Assembly (NCBI RefSeq): GCF_007828045.1
Contig: NZ_VITN01000001.1
Coordinates: forward strand, 496,001 to 560,000
Source of the DNA: Nitrospirillum amazonense
GTDB taxonomy: Bacteria; Pseudomonadota; Alphaproteobacteria; Azospirillales; Azospirillaceae
DNA length: 64,000 nucleotides
Reading direction: 5' to 3'
Both the position numbers and the translations under genes were made by a program. Under the pieces are notes generated by a model. The model worked only from the letters and a program-made list of their open reading frames with translations, had not been told where the DNA came from and made no database searches. Shown here piece after piece: positions 9,140 through 15,511 of this stretch. Each line of letters starts with the position of its first letter. Positions within the stretch are counted from its first letter, which is position 1.

Positions 9140-9458
9140 GGGAATGTTCCTTGAGAAAGCCTTGGGGAGAAAGCTGGCCGAACGGCCGGAGGGAGGGGGG
9201 CGCCGGCCGCCACCCATGGGACGGGTGGTGAGCCGGCGGTACGGGCCTAATCTAAGTCGCGCCGCCCTTGCCCACAATCAAGGTCACCTGGAATTCATTG
9301 TTCCATTCGTCGCACCAATCATGCCCTCGCCGCGTCGATTTCACACGCAAGCCGGGGGTTTTGTCGCGGCGTCAAAGGGCGTAGGGTCTGCGGGCCTGCC
9401 CGGTGGGGCGGCCCCTGGGGGCGCGCGATGGCGCCCGTCTTTGCCGAAGGATGGCCTG
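9140..9458. promoter_or_regulatory. Divergent intergenic region between yceI operon and bufferin cluster 1
   Basis: These 319 bases must hold the promoters for both directions. The part near 9180-9240 is GC-rich and self-complementary (GGCCGAACGGCC and neighbouring runs). On the plus strand near 9356-9374 it holds GCCGGGGG, 11 bases, then CGTCA, a pattern that also precedes the second bufA gene (see 27090-27113). Confidence 0.45.
9356..9374 (+). promoter_or_regulatory. Candidate ECF-type promoter of bufferin cluster 1
   Basis: TTTCACA upstream, then GCCGGGGG, 11 bases and CGTCA; the CGTCA ends 85 bases before the bufA ATG. The same elements with the same 11-base spacing precede the second bufA copy. 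CGTC-type -10 elements are typical of extracytoplasmic-function sigma factors, which are known to control several DUF692/DUF2282 operons. This is a two-site comparison only. Confidence 0.3.
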
Positions 9459-9776
9459 ATGACCGACCGAACCACCGCCCTGACCGCGGCCCTGGCCCTG
9501 GCCGGCGCCCTGACGGCGCTCAGCGCCGCGGCGCACGACGCCCCCACGCCCCCGGGCCGGGAAAAGTGCTACGGCATCGCCAAGGCGGGTGAGAATTCGT
9601 GCTCATCGGCCGCCGGCATCCACGATTGCGGCGCCATGTCCAAGGTGGACTACGACGGCCAGGAATACCTCGACGTGGCCAAGGGCGAGTGCAAGACCCT
9701 GGGCGGCAAGCTGAAGCCGTTCAAGGGCGTGGGCAAGCCGCCCAAGGCGGCCGCGCAAAAGCCGGCGCAAGACTGA
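9459..9776 (+). CDS. bufA: Bufferin precursor, variant (DUF2282, MNIO substrate)
   Basis: A 105-residue precursor: N-terminal signal peptide ([21 protein letters not shown]), then a core with four cysteines, [19 protein letters not shown] and [13 protein letters not shown]2282 proteins of this form are bufferins, secreted RiPPs whose central cysteines are converted to thiooxazole heterocycles by a DUF692 (MNIO) enzyme and which bind copper. AAGG lies 8 bases before the ATG, and a long in-frame upstream extension is spurious. Compared with the other bufA here, the Cys2-Cys3 loop is two residues longer (8 against 6), Cys3 is followed by GAM rather than AGH, and a Lys/Pro/Ala-rich tail is added. 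First gene of a bufA-bufB-bufC operon; bufB begins 31 bases later. Confidence 0.9.
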   Translation: MTDRTTALTAALALAGALTALSAAAHDAPTPPGREKCYGIAKAGENSCSSAAGIHDCGAMSKVDYDGQEYLDVAKGECKTLGGKLKPFKGVGKPPKAAAQKPAQD

Positions 9777-9807
9777 CCGGCCGGCCCCCGTGGACAGAAG
9801 GGCGCCC

Positions 9808-10725
9808 ATGGACACCGCCGCGCCGGCCCCGGGCGCCACCCCCGCCGTCGCCCTGCCGCGCCGCGCCGGTATCGGCCTGCGCCATCCCCACGTCCCGGCC
9901 TTCCTGGGCGACGGGCGGCCGGACGTGGCCTGGGTGGAGGTGCACAGCGAGACCTACCTGGTGGCGGGCGGGCCGCGCCTGGCGGCACTGGAAGCCATCC
10001 GCCGCGACTACGCCCTGTCCTGCCACGGGGTGGGGTTGTCCCTGGGCAGCGCCACCGGGCTGGATGCCAACCACCTGGCCAACCTGCGCCAGTTGTATGA
10101 CCGGCTGCGGCCCGACCAGATCTCCGATCACCTGGCCTGGACCGGGGCCGGCGGCGCCTACCTCAACGATTTGCTGCCCCTGCCGCTGACGGCGGAGACG
10201 CGGGACGTGGTGGCGGTCAATATCGCCCATGCCCAGGACGCGCTGGGCCGCCGCCTGCTGGTGGAAAACCCCTCCCTCTACATGCCGCTGACCCTGCCGC
10301 CGGGGGTGGAGGCCATTCCCGAGCCGCGGTTCCTGGCGGACCTGGTGGCCCGCACCGGCTGCGGCCTGTTGCTGGACGTGAACAACGTGGTGGTCTGCGC
10401 CCATAACCTGGGCTTTGACGCCGCCGGCTACCTGGCGGATTTCCCGCTGGAGGCGGTAGGCGAGATCCATGTGGCCGGCCACCGGCGCGAGGCCTTCGAC
10501 CCCTGGGTGGGCCCGGACGCGGGAACCGGCGGCGTGGTGCTGATCGACGACCATGGCAGCCGGGTATCGGACACCGTCTGGGATTTGCTGGCCGGCGTGC
10601 TCGCCCGCACCGGGCCGCTGCCGGTGCTGGTGGAATGGGACATGGACGTACCGCCGCTGGAGGTGCTGCTGGGGGAGGCGGCCCACGCCCAGTCCTTGCT
10701 GGATGGGGCGGCCCCGCATGCTTGA
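9808..10725 (+). CDS. bufB: MNIO-family RiPP-modifying enzyme (DUF692, BufB)
   Basis: A multinuclear non-haem iron oxidase of the DUF692 TIM-barrel family, expected to oxidise cysteines of the adjacent bufferin precursor. Metal-binding signatures are present in order: [64 protein letters not shown] and [10 protein letters not shown] prefer the ATG at 9808, which has AGAAGGG 6 bases upstream; an in-frame GTG at 9790 would add six residues. It overlaps bufC by 8 bases, so the two are translationally coupled. Length (305 aa) and motifs are normal for the family. The product is likely cytoplasmic and acts before export of the peptide. Confidence 0.95.
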   Translation: MDTAAPAPGATPAVALPRRAGIGLRHPHVPAFLGDGRPDVAWVEVHSETYLVAGGPRLAALEAIRRDYALSCHGVGLSLGSATGLDANHLANLRQLYDRLRPDQISDHLAWTGAGGAYLNDLLPLPLTAETRDVVAVNIAHAQDALGRRLLVENPSLYMPLTLPPGVEAIPEPRFLADLVARTGCGLLLDVNNVVVCAHNLGFDAAGYLADFPLEAVGEIHVAGHRREAFDPWVGPDAGTGGVVLIDDHGSRVSDTVWDLLAGVLARTGPLPVLVEWDMDVPPLEVLLGEAAHAQSLLDGAAPHA

Positions 10726-11467
10726 GGCCTTTCAGCAACAGATGCGGCGGGCGTTGCTGGCCGCCGGCGGCGGTGAAGGCGGGGTCGGCGTAGACCTCGC
10801 CCTTGGCGCGGTGGCCGAGGCGCGGCTGAAGATCTATCGCGCCAACGTTCAGCAATCCTTGGCGGAAGCGCTGGCCGCCGCCTTCCCCGTCACCTTGCGG
10901 CTGATGGGCGTGCCGGCCTTCCGCTCGGCGGCTCTGGATTTCGTGCGCGCCCACCCGCCCACGCGGCCGCAACTGGCGGCCTACGGTGGCGACTTCCCCG
11001 CGGCGCTGGCGCCGCTCGACACCGGTGCCGCTGACATGGCGCGCCTGGAATGGGCGGTGATGGAGGCCTATTTCGCCGCCGATGCCCCCGTCCTGACGGT
11101 GGAGCGACTGGCGGCTTTTCCGCCCGGCGACTATGCCCAACTGCGCTTCGTCCCCCATCCCGCCGCCCGGGTGCTGTGGCTGGGGCATGACGTGCTGCCC
11201 CTGTGGCGCCAGGCGCAGGAGGATGAGACCTGGGTACCGCCGGCACCGGACGCGCTGGATGGCGAGGTGCTGGTGCTGCGCCCGGCCGACGGCATCGTCT
11301 GCGTCTCGCTGCCGCCCGGGGCCGCCGCCGCCATCCAGTCGCTGCTGAATGGCGACATGCTGACACAGGCGGCCGAGGCCGGCCTGCTGGTGGAACCGGA
11401 GCTGGATTTGCAGGCCATGCTGCATACGCTGCTGGCCCAGGGGGCGCTGGCCGGCGCCAGACTCTAA
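10718..11467 (+). CDS. bufC: Bufferin partner protein (DUF2063, BufC)
   Basis: A 249-residue DUF2063 protein. Members of this family serve as the partner or RiPP-recognition subunit that presents the precursor to the DUF692 enzyme. N-terminal family signatures are visible: [29 protein letters not shown], then [14 protein letters not shown], then [13 protein letters not shown] and [18 protein letters not shown]. The C-terminal half is a less conserved alpha/beta domain ([16 protein letters not shown]). The start ATG lies inside the end of bufB (8-base overlap). A strong hairpin follows the gene 8 bases after the stop. No doxX gene follows, unlike in cluster 2. Confidence 0.92.
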   Translation: MLEAFQQQMRRALLAAGGGEGGVGVDLALGAVAEARLKIYRANVQQSLAEALAAAFPVTLRLMGVPAFRSAALDFVRAHPPTRPQLAAYGGDFPAALAPLDTGAADMARLEWAVMEAYFAADAPVLTVERLAAFPPGDYAQLRFVPHPAARVLWLGHDVLPLWRQAQEDETWVPPAPDALDGEVLVLRPADGIVCVSLPPGAAAAIQSLLNGDMLTQAAEAGLLVEPELDLQAMLHTLLAQGALAGARL

Positions 11468-11474
11468 TACACGT

Positions 11475-11501
11475 GGCGTTTGATCGTGCCGCTCAAACGC
11501 C
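11475..11501 (+). terminator. Hairpin after bufferin cluster 1
   Basis: A perfect 9-base inverted repeat, GGCGTTTGA / TCAAACGCC, with a 9-base loop, lies just after the bufC stop. There is no T-run. It probably ends the bufA-bufB-bufC transcript and abuts a dispersed repeat copy. Confidence 0.6.
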
Positions 11502-11604
11502 CCTCAGTCGCCGGGCGCCAGCATCCGCTGGCTTGGCTTCCTCGCTGTGCCCCCTTCATGTCAGCTGGGCGGTGTCTCGCTCCGGCGCCCGCGGTCGCGG
11601 CCTA
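11501..11604 (-). repeat. Dispersed intergenic repeat, long subtype, copy C
   Basis: Read on the minus strand this copy starts GGCCGCGACCGCGGGCGCC and continues GGAGCGAGACACC, AGCGAGGAAGCC, GCGGATGCTGGCGCCC and ends ACTGAGGGG. It matches the copy at 50093-50196, including an extra segment of about 16 bases after GAGACACC that the short copies lack. It fills the space between the convergent ends of bufC and nhaA. Confidence 0.8.
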
Positions 11605-11633
11605 AGCGGCATGAGTCACTATCTCGTGCCGCT
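11605..11633 (-). terminator. Hairpin at the end of nhaA
   Basis: AGCGGCA / TGCCGCT arms enclose a 15-base loop that contains the nhaA stop codon. The arm core AGCGGCA is shared with the hairpins at 5378 and 54348. Confidence 0.4.
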
Positions 11634-12818
11634 GGTGTAAGCCTTCCGCCGCGCCACGGCCAACCACAGCCCACCCCCTAGGGCGGAGATCAGCGACCCG
11701 CTGAACACGCCCAGCTTGGCCTCCCCCGTCAGTCCCGTGTCGGGGAAGGCCAGGCCGGCGATGAACAGGCTCATGGTGAAGCCGATGCCGCACAGCATGG
11801 CGATGCCGTAGAGGGTGCCCCAATCCACCTGCGCCGGCAGCTGGGCCAGGCCCAGACGCACGGCGCCCAGCGTGAAGGCGAAGACGCCCAGCTGCTTGCC
11901 CAGGAACAGGCCCAGCGCGATGCCCAGCGGCACGGAATCCAGCAGGCTGGACCAGTCCAGGCCCTGGAAGCTGACGCCGGCGTTGGCGAAACCGAACAGA
12001 GGCAGCACGCCGAAATAGACGAGAGGGTGCAACGCCGACTCCAGCCGGTGCAGCGGCGACCGGCCGGCGGCCTCCTCCTCCTCGCTGCCCAGGGGGATTG
12101 TCAGGGCCAGCAGCACGCCGGCCATGGTGGCGTGGATGCCGGAGCGCAGCACCGCCACCCACAGCGCCAGGCCCACCACCAGGTACGGCGTCAGCCGGCG
12201 CACGCGCAGGCGGTTCATGCCGACCAGCGCCGCCAGGGCCAGGGTGGCCAGGCCCAGGTCAGGCCAGGACAGGCCGCCGCTGTAAAACAGGGCGATGATC
12301 AGGATGGCCGCCAAATCATCGAAGATGGCCAGCGACGACAGGAACAGGAAGGCGGAGCGGGGCAGGCCGCGTCCGAAGGCCGACAACGCCGCCAGGGCGA
12401 AGGCGATGTCGGTGGCGGCCGGCGTGGCCCAGCCGGCCAGCGCATCGGCGTGCCCTCGGTTCAGCGCGACGTAGATCAACACCGGGAACAGCACGCCGCC
12501 CAGGGCGGCGATGCCGGGCAGGGCGATCTGCGACGGGCTGGACAGGTCGCCGCCCACCATCTCCCGCTTGATCTCCAGGCCCACCAGCAGGAAGAACAGC
12601 GCCATCAGCAGGTCGTTGACCCATTGCTCCACCGACAGGGTGGCGGGGCCAATGCCCAGCGGTGCGTGCAGCGCGTGGAAATAGGCTGACGCCAGGCTGG
12701 AGTTGGCCACGGCCAACCCCGCCAGCGACAGGGCCAGCAGCAGGATCTCGCCCCAGTTATCCAGAGCCAGGAAGTGCTCCACACGATAATGGATGCGGCG
12801 GACCAGGGACTGGATCAT
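11619..12818 (-). CDS. nhaA: Na+/H+ antiporter NhaA
   Basis: An inner-membrane antiporter of 399 residues that exchanges two H+ for one Na+ and controls sodium and pH. About twelve hydrophobic segments are visible. Family signatures include FFLLVGLEIKREMVGGDL in the N-terminal third, WATPAATDIAFALAAL (the conserved Asp of helix IV-V), and FLSSLAIFDDLAAI, which holds the paired aspartates that bind sodium. MLCGIGFTMSLFIAGLAF lies near the C-terminus. The ATG starts MIQSLVRRIHYRVEHFL, close to other NhaA proteins. The gene stands alone, convergent with bufferin cluster 1 and separated from it by a repeat copy. Confidence 0.96.
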   Translation of the reverse strand: MIQSLVRRIHYRVEHFLALDNWGEILLLALSLAGLAVANSSLASAYFHALHAPLGIGPATLSVEQWVNDLLMALFFLLVGLEIKREMVGGDLSSPSQIALPGIAALGGVLFPVLIYVALNRGHADALAGWATPAATDIAFALAALSAFGRGLPRSAFLFLSSLAIFDDLAAILIIALFYSGGLSWPDLGLATLALAALVGMNRLRVRRLTPYLVVGLALWVAVLRSGIHATMAGVLLALTIPLGSEEEEAAGRSPLHRLESALHPLVYFGVLPLFGFANAGVSFQGLDWSSLLDSVPLGIALGLFLGKQLGVFAFTLGAVRLGLAQLPAQVDWGTLYGIAMLCGIGFTMSLFIAGLAFPDTGLTGEAKLGVFSGSLISALGGGLWLAVARRKAYTSGTR

Positions 12819-12914
12819 GGGGGGCAGGCCTACGGCTTAAGGGCGGATACCCGTCCCACTTTACGGACGGGGCCGCCGATTGCCACCCAAAGCCGCCATG
12901 CCGGACGATAAAGG

Positions 12915-13601
12915 TCAGTGGTGGCGCGCGCTCATGACGGCGAAGCGCCAGGATTTGAAGGCGCAGTCCACGTCAGCCAAGCCGGCCTCCGCCATCCACA
13001 TCAGCTGTTCGCCCAGGGTGGCGCAATGGTCCTGGCGCAGGCGGTCGCGGGCGCGCGACAGCTCCACCGCCGGCGCGCCCAGGTCGCTGGCCTCGGACTG
13101 CCACAGCCGGTCGTACTGGCTTTCCACCTCGGCGGTGGGGCCCAGCACCTGCTCGGCGCTGATGAACAGGCCGCCGGGGGCCAGCGCCTGGTTGATGCGG
13201 CCGTACAGGTCGCGCTTGGCGTTATGGTCCAGGTGGTGAATGGCGAGGGAGGAGACGACCAGGTCCCAGGGGCCGGTCAGGTCCGCCTCCTCCAGCTCCG
13301 CCAGGGCGAAGCTGACGCGGGCGTCGCCGGCGAAACGGCGGCGGCTCTGCTCCATCGCCTGGGGCGTCTCTTCCACCAGGTGCAGATGGGCGTGGGGCAG
13401 GCGGGCGCGCACCAGCGAGGCGAACAGGCCGCCATTGGCGCCCAGGTCCAGCACCCGGGGCCGGGTTGGGGCGCCCCAGTCGTCGATCAGGGTCAGCGCC
13501 GCGCCATAGAAGGCATCGAAACAGGGGATCAGGCTCCGCTGCAGCGCATCATTACGCCCGGTTTCCAATAGGCTTGCACGGGCTGACACGGGTGCCGCCA
13601 T
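12915..13601 (-). CDS. Class I SAM-dependent methyltransferase
   Basis: A 228-residue methyltransferase with a Rossmann fold. Motif I is visible as RVLDLGANGGLFASLVRA; the acidic end of strand 2 is LHLVEETPQAM; motif III/IV is WDLVVSSLAIHHLDH; and the post-motif is LAPGGLFISAEQVLG. The HHLDHNAKRDLYGRI segment is like Trm/CmoA-type and small-molecule methyltransferases with a class I core. The substrate is not predictable. A good GGAGG precedes the ATG. The gene lies between nhaA and the old yellow enzyme gene and is divergent from the latter across about 265 bases. Confidence 0.9.
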   Translation of the reverse strand: MAAPVSARASLLETGRNDALQRSLIPCFDAFYGAALTLIDDWGAPTRPRVLDLGANGGLFASLVRARLPHAHLHLVEETPQAMEQSRRRFAGDARVSFALAELEEADLTGPWDLVVSSLAIHHLDHNAKRDLYGRINQALAPGGLFISAEQVLGPTAEVESQYDRLWQSEASDLGAPAVELSRARDRLRQDHCATLGEQLMWMAEAGLADVDCAFKSWRFAVMSARHH

Positions 13602-13728
13602 CCTGCTGTCCTCCTGCTGTCACGGCGCCGTCTGGCGCGCATAAACCCAATCTGCGTCTGCTGTTTTGCTGGCCTCTTCAAAGCCTGTCATCAAAGCGTA
13701 GCGCATTTCCCAATACATACCATAGGCG

Positions 13729-13744
13729 ATCATTCGTTAATGAT
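13729..13744 (+). promoter_or_regulatory. Palindromic operator candidate 1 upstream of the old yellow enzyme gene
   Basis: ATCATT-N4-AATGAT, a perfect 6-base inverted repeat in a locally AT-rich stretch about 125 bases before the ATG. It is a possible site for the ArsR-like regulator encoded downstream. Confidence 0.4.
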
Positions 13745-13804
13745 TGGTTGGTTTGCGGCGCAACATTTCATCCGCGCGAAAATGTCGCCAAACCAGGGAC
13801 TTGA

Positions 13805-13826
13805 TATATCGAGAAAACGCGATATA
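13805..13826 (+). promoter_or_regulatory. Palindromic operator candidate 2 upstream of the old yellow enzyme gene
   Basis: TATATCG-N8-CGATATA is a perfect 7-base inverted repeat 41 bases before the ATG, where a repressor would overlap or follow the promoter. It is the best operator candidate for the winged-helix regulator encoded just after the enzyme gene. Confidence 0.55.
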
Positions 13827-13866
13827 CCGAAACGCCCTCTCTGCATCAACCAGCCAAGGCCCTCCG

Positions 13867-15087
13867 ATGGACACCGCCACCCCCGCCCCGGCCGCCAATT
13901 CCGGTGCGACTCCGGTCACCACCCCTGCCGCCCAGCCGGGTACCGGCGCCCATCCAGTCAACGCGGCGGTGGCGCCCTTGTTCCAGCCCTTCGCCTTTGG
14001 CCGGCACACCCTGGCCAACCGTCTGGTGATGGCGCCCATGACCCGCAACAAGTCGCCGGGCGGCGTGCCCACCGATGATGTCGTGGCCTATTACCGCCGC
14101 CGGGTGCGGGGCGGCGTCGGCCTGCTGATCACCGAGGGCACAACCATCAACCACCCGGCCGCCAACGGCTATCCCCAGGTCCCGGCCTTCCATGGCGAGG
14201 CAGCGTTGGCCGGCTGGAAGCGGGTGGTGGACGCCGTGCATGCCGAGGGCGGGCGCATCATCCCGCAGCTGTGGCACGTGGGCATCGCCCGCCGCCCGGG
14301 GGTGGAACCGGACCCCGGCGTCCCGGGCTACGGCCCCTCCGCCATCGTGGCCGACGGGGTCGAGGTGGTGCGGGCCATGACCCAGGCCGACATCGACGCC
14401 GTCATCGCCGCCTTCGCCCAGGCCGCCGCGGATGCGGAACGCCTGGGCTTCGACGGGGCGGAGCTGCACGGCGCCCACGGCTACATCATCGATGACTTTT
14501 TCTGGGAACAGACCAACCGGCGCACCGACGCCTATGGCGGCAGCCTGGAGAACCGCACGCGCTTCGCGGTGGAGATCGTGCGGGCGGTGCGCGCCGCCGT
14601 CAGCCCGGACTTCCCCATCGTCTTCCGCTTCTCACAGTGGAAGGGCGTCGACTACAACGCCCGGATCGCCCAGACGCCGGAAGAACTGGGCCGCATCCTG
14701 ACCCCCCTGGCCGGGGCCGGCGTGGACGTCTTCCACGTCAGCACCCGGCGGTATTGGGAACCCGCCTTCCCGGATGCGGACGGGGGTTCGCCCGACACGC
14801 TGGCCGCCTGGACCAAGCGCCTGACGGGCAAGCCCGTCATCGCCGTGGGCAGCGTGGGGCTGGATGGCGCCTTCAAGGTCGGCATGTTCGCCAACCGCGA
14901 CGCCTTCGAGGTGAAGCCCACCGACGTGGACCAGGCGGCCCAGGCCCTGGCGCGGGGTGATTTCGACCTGCTGGGCGTAGGCCGGGCCTTGCTCAGCGAT
15001 CCCGATTGGGCCATCAAGGTCCGCGATGGCCGCGTGGGTGAGGTGATCCCCTTCGACCGCGCCGCGCTGGACCGGCTGGTGGTTTGA
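13867..15087 (+). CDS. Old yellow enzyme family alkene reductase (NADH:flavin oxidoreductase)
   Basis: An FMN-dependent TIM-barrel reductase of activated C=C bonds such as enones, nitro-alkenes or nitrate esters. The start at 13867 (MDTATPAP) follows a degenerate ribosome site; an in-frame extension to 13744 is unlikely. After an Ala/Pro/Thr-rich N-terminus of about 40 residues the OYE core begins: FAFGRHTLANRLVMAPMTRNKS, then GGVGLLITEGTTIN, QLWHVGIARRPG, and GAELHGAHGYIIDDFFWEQTNRRTD, where the conserved H-x-x-H pair is seen as H-G-A-H. KPVIAVGSVGLDG and DLLGVGRALLSDPDW (phosphate site) follow. An ArsR-like regulator gene begins some 60 bases downstream, a common pairing for electrophile-responsive OYE genes. 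Confidence 0.94.
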   Translation: MDTATPAPAANSGATPVTTPAAQPGTGAHPVNAAVAPLFQPFAFGRHTLANRLVMAPMTRNKSPGGVPTDDVVAYYRRRVRGGVGLLITEGTTINHPAANGYPQVPAFHGEAALAGWKRVVDAVHAEGGRIIPQLWHVGIARRPGVEPDPGVPGYGPSAIVADGVEVVRAMTQADIDAVIAAFAQAAADAERLGFDGAELHGAHGYIIDDFFWEQTNRRTDAYGGSLENRTRFAVEIVRAVRAAVSPDFPIVFRFSQWKGVDYNARIAQTPEELGRILTPLAGAGVDVFHVSTRRYWEPAFPDADGGSPDTLAAWTKRLTGKPVIAVGSVGLDGAFKVGMFANRDAFEVKPTDVDQAAQALARGDFDLLGVGRALLSDPDWAIKVRDGRVGEVIPFDRAALDRLVV

Positions 15088-15147
15088 TTGTCAGGCCGGG
15101 GAGGGTGGCCAGCCTTCCCCGGTTTCACGGGTGTGGATGTCGACGCG

Positions 15148-15495
15148 ATGGATGTGGAAGCGATCCTGAAGGCCCTGGCCAACCCGGTCCGGCGCGACAT
15201 CCTGATGTGGCTGAAGGACCCGGCCACCCACTTCGGCCCCCAGCCCGATGGCTACCCCGTCGAAAAGGGCGTGTGCGTCACCCGCATCCTGGAAAAGACG
15301 GATCTGTCGCAGTCCACCGTCTCGACCTACCTGGCCATGCTGCAACGCGCCGGCCTGCTGACCTCCCACCGCGTGGGGCAATGGACCTTCTATCGGCGCG
15401 ACGAGGCGCTGATCAACGAATTCATGAGCACGTTTGGCAAGCAACTGTGCCAGATGCTGGTGAAGCGGGGGGATTACGAGGGCGGGCGGGATTGA
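15148..15495 (+). CDS. ArsR-family winged-helix regulator
   Basis: I chose ATG 15148 (MDVEAILKALANPVRRDIL); in-frame GTG codons at 15133 and a TTG at 15088 are alternatives and no ribosome site is decisive. The product of about 115 residues is an ArsR-type winged helix: KALANPVRRDILMWL (helix 1), then a longer-than-usual insert HFGPQPDGYPVEKGVCVTRI, then the recognition helix LSQSTVSTYLAMLQRAGLL, and the wing VGQWTFYRRDEALI. One cysteine in GVCVTRI, just before the DNA-reading helix, could be a redox or electrophile sensor. It lies just after the OYE gene and probably represses it through the palindromes upstream. Confidence 0.88.
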   Translation: MDVEAILKALANPVRRDILMWLKDPATHFGPQPDGYPVEKGVCVTRILEKTDLSQSTVSTYLAMLQRAGLLTSHRVGQWTFYRRDEALINEFMSTFGKQLCQMLVKRGDYEGGRD

Positions 15496-15511
15496 TGCCG
15501 CGGGGCGCGGC

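Noticed and set aside
9277-9459. Upstream extensions of the yceI gene (to 9277) and bufA (from 8973)
   Set aside because: The extended residues are Arg/Gly/Pro-rich with no signal peptide, and the internal starts have both ribosome sites and signal peptides.
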